Of a stretch of 64,000 bases of DNA, positions 10,078 through 22,000 are shown in pieces. Location of the stretch: positions 112,974,742 to 113,038,741 of the forward strand of contig NC_056527.1 of assembly GCF_019175285.1 (NCBI RefSeq), written 5' to 3'. This DNA comes from Sceloporus undulatus (Eukaryota > Chordata > Lepidosauria > Squamata > Phrynosomatidae). Position 1 is the stretch's first letter. Every line of letters starts with the position of its first letter. The notes beneath the pieces were generated by a model, which was given only the letters and a program-made list of their open reading frames with translations, did no database searches and was not told the origin of the DNA. The position numbers were made by a program, and so were the translations under genes.

Positions 10078-13000
10078 GTCAGCAATATAAGGTTGCGATT
10101 CTGATGGGAAAGGGCATTTGAGGCAAATTTTGTTGCTTATGCCTCCCCCCTTTTTTACATTTGTGATCTCTTTGCAATGTTATTCCAAAAATCATTTTGG
10201 CTTAATCATCATCATCATCATCATCAATTTCTTACCCACCTCTCCCCGTGGAACGAAGTGGAGAAAACAACAATGGACAAACAAACAATTTCAGCTAAAA
10301 CAAATCAGTTAAAACACACATCAGTTTAAAAGGACAAATAAGGTGTACACATATTAAAACAATCCAGATGGATCAAAATCTATGTAATGGATGGATTATA
10401 ACAGCAATATTTCCTAAAACTGGTAGGCAGGTGAAAATCTTCAACTTGGTTGTCCTACATCTTGAAGCAAGATCCCTTAAAGACATGTGTTATGTGCAAT
10501 TAGTGCATATTTTCACAGACACATAATTATGGAGTGAATTAATTAATTAATGTCCTGCTTTTCTTCAGTCTTGGGACCCAAAGTTTAATCTCTGTCAGTG
10601 TTCCTTAAGGTATCCAATGTGGAGGTTTGGCATTTTATTTTCCTGTGTGCTAGGAATTGGAGCCATATTTGTGTCCATGGGGTACCATTGTTTCTTGCAT
10701 TCCTGGAAACTTTCCAAGGATTAGCAGCTTATGGACTAGAACTGGTCAATGGACTATCACTTTGAATGGTGCCAGTCTATTTAATTCCCCCGCCCCTCTC
10801 TAGATAACATATATGTCCTTTGTGCATTGATGATATTCTATATCTTCACTGATAACCAATCTTTTTTCTTCTAGATGTATCATCTGCTGTACTCCCTGTA
10901 AGATCCCATGGGCCGAAATCCTTAATGAAAGGTAGGTGATAAGAAGTCCTGATAGGTAATCCATTGCTTCACTGTGTCCATCATATGAAACCTACCATAT
11001 AATTCTCATCATTCCAGTGGCCTGGTATAGATAGCTTGAACATGCAGCAAGAATGTAAAATTAACCTTAAGAATACCTATGGTAAGCTGCTATGTATTCT
11101 TAGTTCTACTGTAAGGCAATGAATCCTGAACTTTAACACAGGCAACCGTAAAAAGAAAGACAGAAGTGTTTTGAAATGTGGGTTTACTGCAGGAAGTTAA
11201 GAACTGATTTCATTGGGATAGGGATGACCAGCAAAGTATTAAAGTGTGTGTGTGTGTGAGACGCACGCAACTTTCAGGTCACTTGTTGACTTATGACGAC
11301 TCCATGAATTTCATAAGATTTTCTTAGGCAAGGAATCCTCAGAAATTGTTTTGCCAGTCCCTTCCCCATAGTTTACAGCACCTGCTATTCTGTGACATAG
11401 TACTCCCATCCAAGTACTAACCAAGGCTGACCCTGCTTAGCTTCCATGGTCAGTTGGGATCTGCTGTCTTCAGAGTATTTAGGCCTAAAGACAAGAAACT
11501 ATAAAACTAATAAAATAGAATATTTCGGACATATAGTGAGAAATGAAAATTACGGATCTTTACAGCTGATGACAAAATTATTGCAAAAATAAGTGTAGGA
11601 ACTAGAACTTCTTGGCTGGAAACGCTTACAGCAGGGGTGGGAATCTTGTGGTCCTCCAGATGGCTATTAGACTACAATCTCCATCATCCCTTATCAATGG
11701 CTATTCTGGCTGGAAATGCAGGGACTTGTAGTTCTACAACATCTGGTGAGTCGTATGATTCTCACTCCTGCCTTACACAATGGTTGGAGGTAATACAATA
11801 TATTTGTTTAGACTGGCCACATCCAAAGACAACTTAGCCACTGTGATATATCCAACTTCTGGTGGTAAAGGGACAACAACAAGAAGAATAGCAAATTCCC
11901 TACCAAGACTAAAGTGATAGCGTTACTATTCACCACCCGGCAAGACAAACCTTTGACATTTAACTTAGGTTGCTCTAGAAATGATTTTAACAACTGGTTG
12001 GGTGAAGTTGTTGTTGTTGTTGTGTACCTTCATCAAATCATTGAATCATAGAATAATAGAGCTGGAAGAGACCACAAGGGTCATCCAGTACAACACTCTG
12101 CCATGCAGGAAATCTCAATCAAAGCATCCCCGACAGATGGCCATCCAGCCTGTTTAAGTCGTTTCCGACTTGCTGCATCCCTAAAGTTTACCTATCACAG
12201 GGTTTTCTTGACAAGATTTGTTCAGAGTGGAGTTTGCCTTTGCCTCCCTCTGAGGCTGAGAGTGTGTGACTTCTACAAGGTCACCCAGTGAGTTTCCATG
12301 GCTGAGTGGTGATCCGAACCCTGGTCTCCAGAGTTGTAGTCCAAAACCCAAGCCACTGCACCGTGCTGCCTCTCCTTTTTATTATGTGCTTCTAGTTGCA
12401 TTTTTTGTTCTGCTTTCATATTTTCATTATATTTATCTTTATTTACTTTTAAAAACTGCTTTGAGTGCCTTTTTGGAGGGAAGAGAATAAGCATGTAAAT
12501 TTAATGTAAATTTGAGTTGTGGTCGCCACAGAAAAGGAGCCAAGCTGGAGCCACGAAGAGAAACAAGACAGGAGTGATTTGCATGGTTGCGTGTTGTGTT
12601 TGCAAGTCTTGAACTATTGATGATGGGGAAACATGGAGGTCTTTCATTCATAGGGACCTCATAAGTAAAAGCCAGCTTGATGGCAAATAGTATTAACAAT
12701 GATCAGATGGAACCACCACCACAACAGCAGAATGTAAGACATGGAAGGCTGATATGTGACCTACCACATGTTGCTAGATTACATATTCCTTTAGCCTTAG
12801 AAAGAAAAGTTAATGACAAAGGATGATGGGATTTGGAGTACATTAATATCTGGAGGGCCAGAAATGGATATCCTTGTTGTTGTTTTTCTAATCTTTGAAC
12901 ATAAGAAGTGAAACCACCCCTGAAACAGGTCAGTGAAAAGTGAGTTTCTTCATTTGTTAAGTAATACTAGGTATTCTAAAATAGAGATTGTAAATATGTA

Positions 13001-16000
13001 TGTACAATAATATAATTATATAAAAGGATCCCATTATTAAGAGCGATCACTTAGTGATCACAGCGGGATTAGGGGAACCTTTCAGGTTTGGCTCATGGTT
13101 GATTAAAATCTCCCTTTATCTCTTCCCCATCTCTAGGATCTGTCTCACTGGCAAGGACACGGCGACAGATAACCCGAATAAGCCGCACAGAGCTGGAAGA
13201 TGGATTTCTACGACTTCATGATGAAAATTTGCTGCTCAAAGAGTTTGCCCGGAAGCAAGAAGACAGGATCAAAAGGTACTGGAGATGACAAGATAAAAAA
13301 ATGTAATTGTTGCTCATTGTGAGAGGCATTGTCAATTCCTTTTGGTCATCTTGGTTGTATGACTGGTCGTTTTTTCATATTAATTAGTTTGCTATGTATC
13401 ATAGAGAACTAACTATTTTTAAAAGTATCAGTTTGAATGTTCAAATGTGGGGTAATTCAGGTAGGTGTAATACCATATTCTACCACCAGATGCTGACATT
13501 GTGCACATTGCATTATTTTCATGAAGGCTGAAGCAAAGTGCATCATAGTATCTTCTAGTGACAGAATGAGAGGATTGCAACACAACGTTAGAAGACTCTA
13601 CAAAATTAAGACACACAAATAATGCAGATATTTCACTCCTAGAACCGGCAGTTACACACAACTCACTGTGATGGAAAGGGAACAGAATCTGCCAATATTA
13701 AACTGCTTCCATTTCCCCCACTTTATTCCTCTTTCACTTTCTTCATCACTATCCTTGTTCTCCTCCAAATCCTTTCCAGTTTGGCCAACATTCTTATTAA
13801 ACAGTGTGTTCAGAACCTGAAGGAGACCCCCAGGCAATGGTCTTAAGTTGAAAAAAATTACTTTCTTGGCCTATATTCCAAAGGCAGTGGTCCTCCTTGT
13901 GGCAAGCAAAGTTGGTGCATACTTCTTGAGAAAGCCAAGATTGCGTTGTCTTCTCTCTTTTTGTTCCCCCAGGATGGGCACCAAGCTTTCGAGACTCAGC
14001 CATGAGCGAGCCCAAGTGGATGGGAGACCTGGGAGCTGGGTCCGCATCTCTGGACGGAATCTAGACCTGGAGGAGGACTTGGAACAGATGCAGGACCGGG
14101 TTCAGGAGCTGGAGAGACGCAATGAGGGACTGAGGAACCGCCTCCTCTTCTACAAGCAGCAACTACAGCTGCAAAGCTGTGGCCGGCATTGCCCTTATGG
14201 CTATGTCGCTCCCAGGGTCAACACGGGACTTCGACGGGCACACACTGCTGCAGGGCGAGTGCAGGAGAGACTTCGCAAAGGTAAGAGGGTTTGGGAAGAT
14301 ATGTGTCCATCTCTAGGAAGGTGATAGGCTTAGTATGGTTTTAGGTTCTAGAGCAGCAGTTCCCAAACGTTAGTCCACCAGATGTTTTGGACTTCAGCCC
14401 TCAGAATTCCTGACTGCTGGCCAAGCTGGCTGGGGCTTCTGGGAGTTGAAGTCCAAAACAACTGGAGAACCAAAGTTTGGGAATCACTGTTCTAGAGTTA
14501 AGGAGAGCAGGACTTGTTCTCAGGGCCAGCTCTACCATTAGAGATTGAACTTGTCACTCCTGACAGCAGTGCTAGCAGGCATGGACAATGGCATCAATCT
14601 TGGAAGATAGGTCTTGTATGTGCCATAGAATCAGCCCCTTGTCTGCTAGGCTAGTTTGCTGCTCCTAATTGTCAAAGAAATGCATAGCCTCCAACCTTCT
14701 GAACATGAAATGAGAGGTACCACTTTCTTTTTCACTTGAGTCAGCAAAATATCTCCACCAAGCCCTGTTACATTTCGACATCATGTAGGCTTTCTATAGA
14801 CCAGGGCTGGAGGATCTCAGCATAGACACTGGCAACAAACCTGGCCCTCCTGGGATTCTAGCACAGCCATCTGAAGTTCCCCATATGGTGACTCCACTTT
14901 CCCTTGGCTCTGATACCCTTCTTTGGCAGTTTCGCCATCCTAAAAGGTTGAAATGTCTCTCCTATATCTTAGGGTACTGGAATAAGGATTTTTAATTAAG
15001 CTCAAATATGCTGGTATTTTTAACTTTAAGCCTCATAACCAGAAATGTCAAGAGGGTACAGAGATCAATGCAAAACCATTGTGGTAAAGGTCACACCTTC
15101 ATTCAAAATATCATCAGTGAGAATGCCCTAAAGCAGAGTGAGAGGAAATGGGATAGTGAATACGTACACACATGTGAAGTTTACCTTGCTTTGTATCAAA
15201 TCCCAAGATAAGATAATAGGATATTGTGAGATGCAACCGCCAACTTGTAATTCTCTCCTTTTGCTCAGTAGGAATGCGGATGCAAGGACCTGTGGTGGCC
15301 AGATCAACACACACAGCTCCACCAAGATATGGGGATCATGTTTTGGAGGGATCCCGAGCAGAGATGGAGAGACTGTGAGTCTGACTTCCCCTTTCCGCAC
15401 CAGGTTTCCTGAATCCTGACTCTTCTCCACCCAAATTTTGTGGGTCAATGGAAATCTTCTACTGGTATACCTTGCTCACTGAGTAAGTTGTGTCAGGAAG
15501 AAGATACCACAATGAGAATCCCCAAAGTTTACCTGTTTGGACTACAACTCTCAGAATCCCCCAACCAAGACAATTCTGGGAATTATAGTCCCAGTAGTAA
15601 CTTTTCAAAAAATTATTGTAAGCACCAGTGCTGAGTCTTTGGTATGTGCCTTCAAATCGCCTGCCAATGAATTTCATAGGATCTTCTTGGGCAAGGAATA
15701 CTCAGAGGTGGCATTACCAGTTTCTTCCTCTGAAAAATAGCCTAGAGCATCTGACAGTCATTGGCGGTCTCTCATCCAAGTACTAACCAGGCCTGACTCT
15801 GCTTAGCTTCCAAGATCAGACAGGATTTATAGCCTCTAGAGTACCCCTTCATACACCTTACTGGATCTGGTGCCCTTACACACACACACACACACACACA
15901 CACTACAGCTGCATAAATTAAATATCAAAGGCCTGCCTCAATACAAAGGTCTTTGCTGCCTGATGGAAAGTAGGGACGGCACCAACTGGACCTCCTGTGA

Positions 16001-19000
16001 AAGGGATTTCCACAATCTGGGAGCAGCCACCAAGAAGGCTCCGACATTTTCACTGACATGGGAGCCTCAGCTGCCACTGTTTTCCATTCAGGCTCAGAGC
16101 TGGAATATCCTCCCTTTCTCTCATGTTCCTTCTCTCAGTCTCTCACACACACTCATCTTCTTTTCTTCTTTCTATCTCTCTCATGCCTATATTTCCGTTG
16201 TTGTTGTGTACTTTCTGACTCATGGAGATCCTGAGGTGAACATATCATGGTTTTTCTGGGGCTGAGAGTATGTGACTCAACCCAAGGTCACCCAGTGAGT
16301 TTCCATGGCTGACTGGGGAATTCAACCCTGATTTACTGAGTCGCAGCACTCAAACCACTACAGTGTTTCTCAAAAATATATGGATATTGTTGCTGTTGTT
16401 GTGTGCCTTGAAGTCATTTCTGACCTATGATGCCCCTAAGGTGAGCCTTTCACAGGGTTTTTCAGGGCTGGGACTATGTGACTCAGCCAATGGTCAACCA
16501 GTGGGATTTCCATGGCTGACCAAAAAATTGAACCTTGATCTCCAGAGTTTCCAGTAGTCCAACACTCAAACCACTACACCACGATGGCTCTCAAAAATAT
16601 ATCTATTGTTCTTGTTGTGTGCCTTCAAGTTATTTCTGACTTATGGTGACCACAAGGCAAATCTTTCACAGGGTTTTCTGGGCTTGAGAGTATGTGACCC
16701 ACCCAAAGTCACCCAGAGGGGTTTCCATGGCTGATCAAGGAAATGAACCTTGATCTCCAGAGTTGTTGTCCAACACTCAAACCACTACACCATGCTGGAT
16801 CTTTCAGTACATCGATGTAAACCAAGGGTGAGAATGGTGACTCTCCAAATGTTGTTCACTGCAGTTCCTGCTGTTATTCACCATTGATTATGCTGGGGGT
16901 ATGCATTGATTATGCATTGATTATGGCTGCTGGGAGTTGCAGTCCAACAACTGTTGGGGGTATGCGCACGATTCCTAGCTATGGTGCTGATTAGTGTTAA
17001 TTGTTTTCTGCTCCCATTCTTATTGTCCTGGGGAGTTGGATCTGGAAACAAATTCCTTTTTCTTTTCTTTTCTTTTCTTTTCCAGAAGCCACCATAGCCT
17101 GGTGCTGGCAGAACTGGAACGAGAGCAGGAGTCATTGAGTTCCACACACGGCAAAGAAACAGACCCAGAGAGCACCCACTCTCAGCATCGTTACCTGGAG
17201 GTTCAGGAACGTCGGTACAGCTTCTTTCTCCACCAGAATTCATTGCCATTTGTCCATTGGTTCACAGTGATTAAAAAAAAATTGAAGGGAGAAAAAGGGG
17301 TTGATCATAAAACTATTTTTTTTCTCTAAACCATATTTTAAAGTGCTGTTAGGGTGCTTCCAGAGATAGGGATTATATTGTTCCAAATCCATGTTTTTTC
17401 AACCCTAGATTGCAAACAGAGTTGAAATCCTGGAAGCTGTGGCCCCCAAAAATAACTTTTCCAAGTTCTCCATCATCCAATCTATAAGGATGATATGGAT
17501 GTGCATTTGTTTGGGAATAAACACTTTTTTTGATGGAAGCTCCAAGTGATATTAAATAAATAATATTATATTAAATAAATAAATGTTACATACAATCATT
17601 TTTTACTTTAAAAAAGGTCAGAGCTGACTCCTCTAATTAGAAAGCTAATTAAAATGTGGAGACCAAGGACGTCTTATTATACTGAGCAATTAATTAGTTG
17701 AAAGACAGACTGAGGCTGTTTTAGATCAAGGGAATGGAGGACATTTTCAGAGCTAGGTTATGTAATGGAGAAATTAAAAGGTGGTTCTTAGGTATTTGTA
17801 AGTGGAGAGTCTTGTAAATATTCCTTTTTGCCAAGAAAGTATCAGTTTAGATTTCTGCACATCCATCTGAATCAGCCAAAATTGCTTGACAGTAGTTAGA
17901 GGCTTGTTGTGGTTCCTTCACAGTGCCTGTGTGTCTATGTGTTCAGATCCATTTACCTGCTTTTTGCCCCCTTTGATCCACCAGAGCCGCCATCCAGGAC
18001 AACGTGGAGCTGATCCGGCTTCAGAAGCTTTTAAGGGCAAAGAATTCAGAACTAGTGATAACCAAAGCCCAGTTTGCCACTTTGCAGGAAGTGAGTCCTG
18101 TTACTTTGATCTTGTTGCCTGCACACTCCTCTTGCATATGCATACCAGTTTTTCTCAGCCTTTGAGGTTTTCGAATTGTAGTTTTACAAAGTCTTTAGCC
18201 TTCTCTGCCAATGAGGGCTGGTGTCTCCCAAAACTACAAATCCCAGGTTTCTTAGGATGGTGCCATGGCAGTTAAAATGGTGTCAAACTGCATTATTTCA
18301 GCAGTGCAGAGGCACACACTTACAATCAGGGAACTAGAAGCTGCTAGAAATTAGGGGAAGAAAAATGGTTTTCTTGACAAAAATGGCCTTCTGTCCCACA
18401 GCAGACATTCCACTAATACAGGGCTTTGCTTTCTCTCCCCTTAGGCTTATGAGACTCAGCTCCATCAGGTAACTTTCCTAGTTCTGCTTGGGGGGATTTA
18501 AGCTTGTGCCTACTAGTTCCTCAAGGCTCTAGATCTCATGATCTTTGTCTTTCCTTTTCCTCCCATGTCTTCTCCAGAACCAAGAGGCATTAAGGTCAAC
18601 AAGTGGGGCTTTATTGGCTCAGGTTGAAGAGCTCAACACTCTCCTGAAGGAGGAGACCCAGAAGGTCACTACACTGGAGAGTCAGCTGGAAATCCTTTCT
18701 CCCTTGCAGGGGACACTGAAAGATGTAAGGAGACTGCAGTCCCCCTGTAAACATCACCACCCCTTAAACCTCTCTTTTTTCTAACTCAAGACTAGAAAAG
18801 TGACTTTTTGTGACTGAAGCTCACCAGCAGTGGCCATGCTGGTAACAGAATTTTGGGTGATGCAGTATAAAACTTGCTTTTTCTTCTGGGACCTTCCTAT
18901 ATCACACCAAACATTGGTGCTGTCTGCCTTGCAGAAATAACACAGTTTGATACTGCTTTGACTGCCATGGCTCCGTGCTATGGAATTTTGGGATCGGTAG

Positions 19001-22000
19001 TTTTGTGAGTTATCTAGTCAGAGAGATCTGGTGCCACAACAAACTACAACTCCCAGAATTCCATAGGATGGAGCCATGGCAGTTAAAGCAGTGTCCAGTT
19101 GCATTATTTTTGCAGTGCAGAAGCAGCCCTTGCAAGAGCCCATCCCAAACACATGGAACTTTTGGTTCACCAGATGTTTTAAAATATAACTCCCACAGTC
19201 TCTTACCATTGGCTATACTGACTGGGGCTTCTGGAAGCTGAAGTCCGCACTTGGTACACATGTCCTGGTTTTTCCTCTGTGAAAGATTGCATTTGTACCC
19301 TTCTTAGTTTCAGGAGCGAGTCCGGGACCTGGAGACAGAACGTGATTTGCTGAAGATGGATTACGACAAACTCCTGGAGAGGTGAAATCCTTTTTTCCCC
19401 ACTCACATAAGTTTCTCATGTTTACAACCCCTGAAAGGATGCCATTTGTTGTTTTATGTTTTTGGTGTATATATGAGAGGGTGTATATACTCCATTCCAT
19501 TAGACCAAATTGACACTGCTTTAGCTATCATGACAGCATCCCATGAAATCCTGAGAGTCATAGTTTGGTGAGGGACTTAGTCTCCTCTTGCATAAAATTC
19601 AAAAGCTGTGTAGAAGAGAAGTCTGGCTGACCTTACTATACCAGGATTCTGTATGATGAAGCCATGATGGTAAAGTGTGATCAAACTACCAAATACACTT
19701 GGGATTTTATCACACGAAGGAGATCAGGACTTTATGCCGTGAATATCCTGGAAAAACCATGTAATTATGCAAAATGATTTCACACAACTTCGCACAAAAC
19801 ACATCATTAAAGTGGTCACAAAGAAACATTAACACACATTTTTACTTTCGGGATTTCAGCGACAATGCATTTTCAATATCACTTTATTTGTGCAATTGCA
19901 TGTGATAATCATTCGTGGAATTACTCGCTATTTTCACTTTATTTCTGGGATGCTTTAAATGTGCTTTAATTCCTCTTTAATGCTAAAATTAGCCCCAGGG
20001 TGATAAACTCCTCAGAGTTTTGTGGTAAAGATATGGGTGATTCTTTTCCTCCTTTCATTTCTGTGTTTTTAGCTGCATGACTGCTGCCCAGCAAAACCTG
20101 GATGAGGTGCCCCAGAAGGACAACAGCCCTGGCCTGGAGGAGCAACTCAGATCAGTGACTGCAGAGAAGAAAAACCTTGAGGAACAGCTAGAAAAGGCAA
20201 TAGGTGAGAAGGTTGGCTAGAAGCTGACGTTCTGTAAAGGCTGTTTACTGAGCCTCTGAACAGAATGAAGAATGGGTGCATTCACACATCACAATAAGCC
20301 AGGGTTTGTTTTATCCGTGGTTTGTTGCTGAAGCTATGAATTGCATGACAGATGACCAAACCAATTTTGTGGGTTGTCTTCTCCATTTCTGGTTTGTTTC
20401 TCTGCTGTCCTCATTCGTTAGCTCCTATTTCAGGGTAGGCAGTTGTGGAAACAAGCCAAGGATAAATCACAACTGTCAGATCAGATGACTCAACAAGCCA
20501 TGGTGCAAACAGGTCAGAGTTCATAAGCCAAAAACAGTCACCCAAACACCATCGTTTGTAGCTGGCTAACTGTGGCTTTTTAGCAGAGGCAGATTTTCAC
20601 ATCACAACAATCCAGATGTCAATGAACCACACCGTGATGTGTCACAATTGCAAACATAGCCAGAGATGAAAAAAGCCAAATATCCTATGTATTTTAATAG
20701 GAAGTTTGCTTCCTAATGATGGGGAAAAACAGAAAATAAAAAGAGAGCTTGAAATATTAGATTTAAAAATGAATCCATTAATGCTGATAGCTGGAAAGGG
20801 AGACTTTAATTTGTAAGGCAGAAATCTAATTTGTTGGATTGATGCTTGTTCATTCGTCAGTTAAATAACTGGTTTTTAATGAAATGGTGGATGTTACAAA
20901 GAACGGCATGATGAGTTATCCTTGTTGTCCCTTAGTCATACGGTTTGTTATTGCTCCTTGAAAATCAGTCATTCAGTCAGTCAATCACCATTAGCTATAC
21001 AATGGGGGCTGAGAAGGACAAAGTCATAGCAAGGGAAAGATCATTTCCAACCAAAACGCCCTGGATGGAAACTCCATGATCCCTCCCAAACCTTTGTCTC
21101 TTCCCATAAGCGCGGAATGATGAACTGAAGCAAGAAGTGCATCTGCTGGTGACACGTGCGCAGGAAGTAAACTCCTCACAGGAGAAGCCAGCCATTCTGG
21201 AAGTCCCTGCAAGAGAAGAGAAACCTTGTTCCAGTCACATCCAGGTAGGCTCTGGGTGAAACTAGTTTAGCTGTGAGAATGCAGTGGGAGAAACCAACAT
21301 AGAGCCATATATTCAGTTCTGGTCTTGGAAAATGGGTAGTATTTTCCTTTCACTTAAATTTAATGGAGGTAAATCCTATACATTTTGTTTCTCTTTTCCT
21401 CCTCCCCCCCCCAACACTTCTTCCAGCCTTTGTACCTGGAGGAGAAGAAAGAGATAGAGATACAGACAGTGAAGGAAGAGATATTTAGCCAGCAGAGTCT
21501 AAAGCGAAAACTCCACGAGACAGAGGCTGCCCATGCTGAGACTGTCCTAGAGCTAGAGAAGACCCGGGATATGCTCATTCTGCAACATCGCATCAACCGG
21601 GACTACCAGGTGAAACAAAGATTTCCATCCAGCCGCTGGTGTATAGGAGTCTTGGAGGACTCCCAGGAGGAGAGGGTTTACAAATAAAATGTTATCTGAA
21701 TAGCAGAGCTGTTCTGGGTCCATATTCTGTGTATTCTGCTCTGATGAACAATTGCCTCTCCAGAGAGAGTTCACACTTTAGTCGAATGGGCACAGCACTG
21801 ATTGGCTAGTACCAGAGCTGTAATCGAGAAACATCTCCCTACTCCCTACTCCAGATCCCTACAGCAGCATCCCCAAACTTGGAACCACCAACATCATTCC
21901 TGGTTGGCTGGTAATGAGTGAGTTTTAGCCCAATGTATCTGGAGGGTGCCACCTTGGGAAAATGGTATACTTCATTTCCCATCACCTTGGTGATAGGTCA

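Noticed and set aside
10078-10090. Alternative donor ATAAG/GTTGCG for RPGRIP1 exon 1
   Set aside because: It would put exon 3 out of the family frame.
15870-16265. 131-codon open frame starting in a CA repeat
   Set aside because: Made of microsatellite, unassigned intron and SINE sequence.
16198-16802. CRISPR-like spacing of repeated units
   Set aside because: The units are whole tRNA-derived SINEs in a vertebrate intron.
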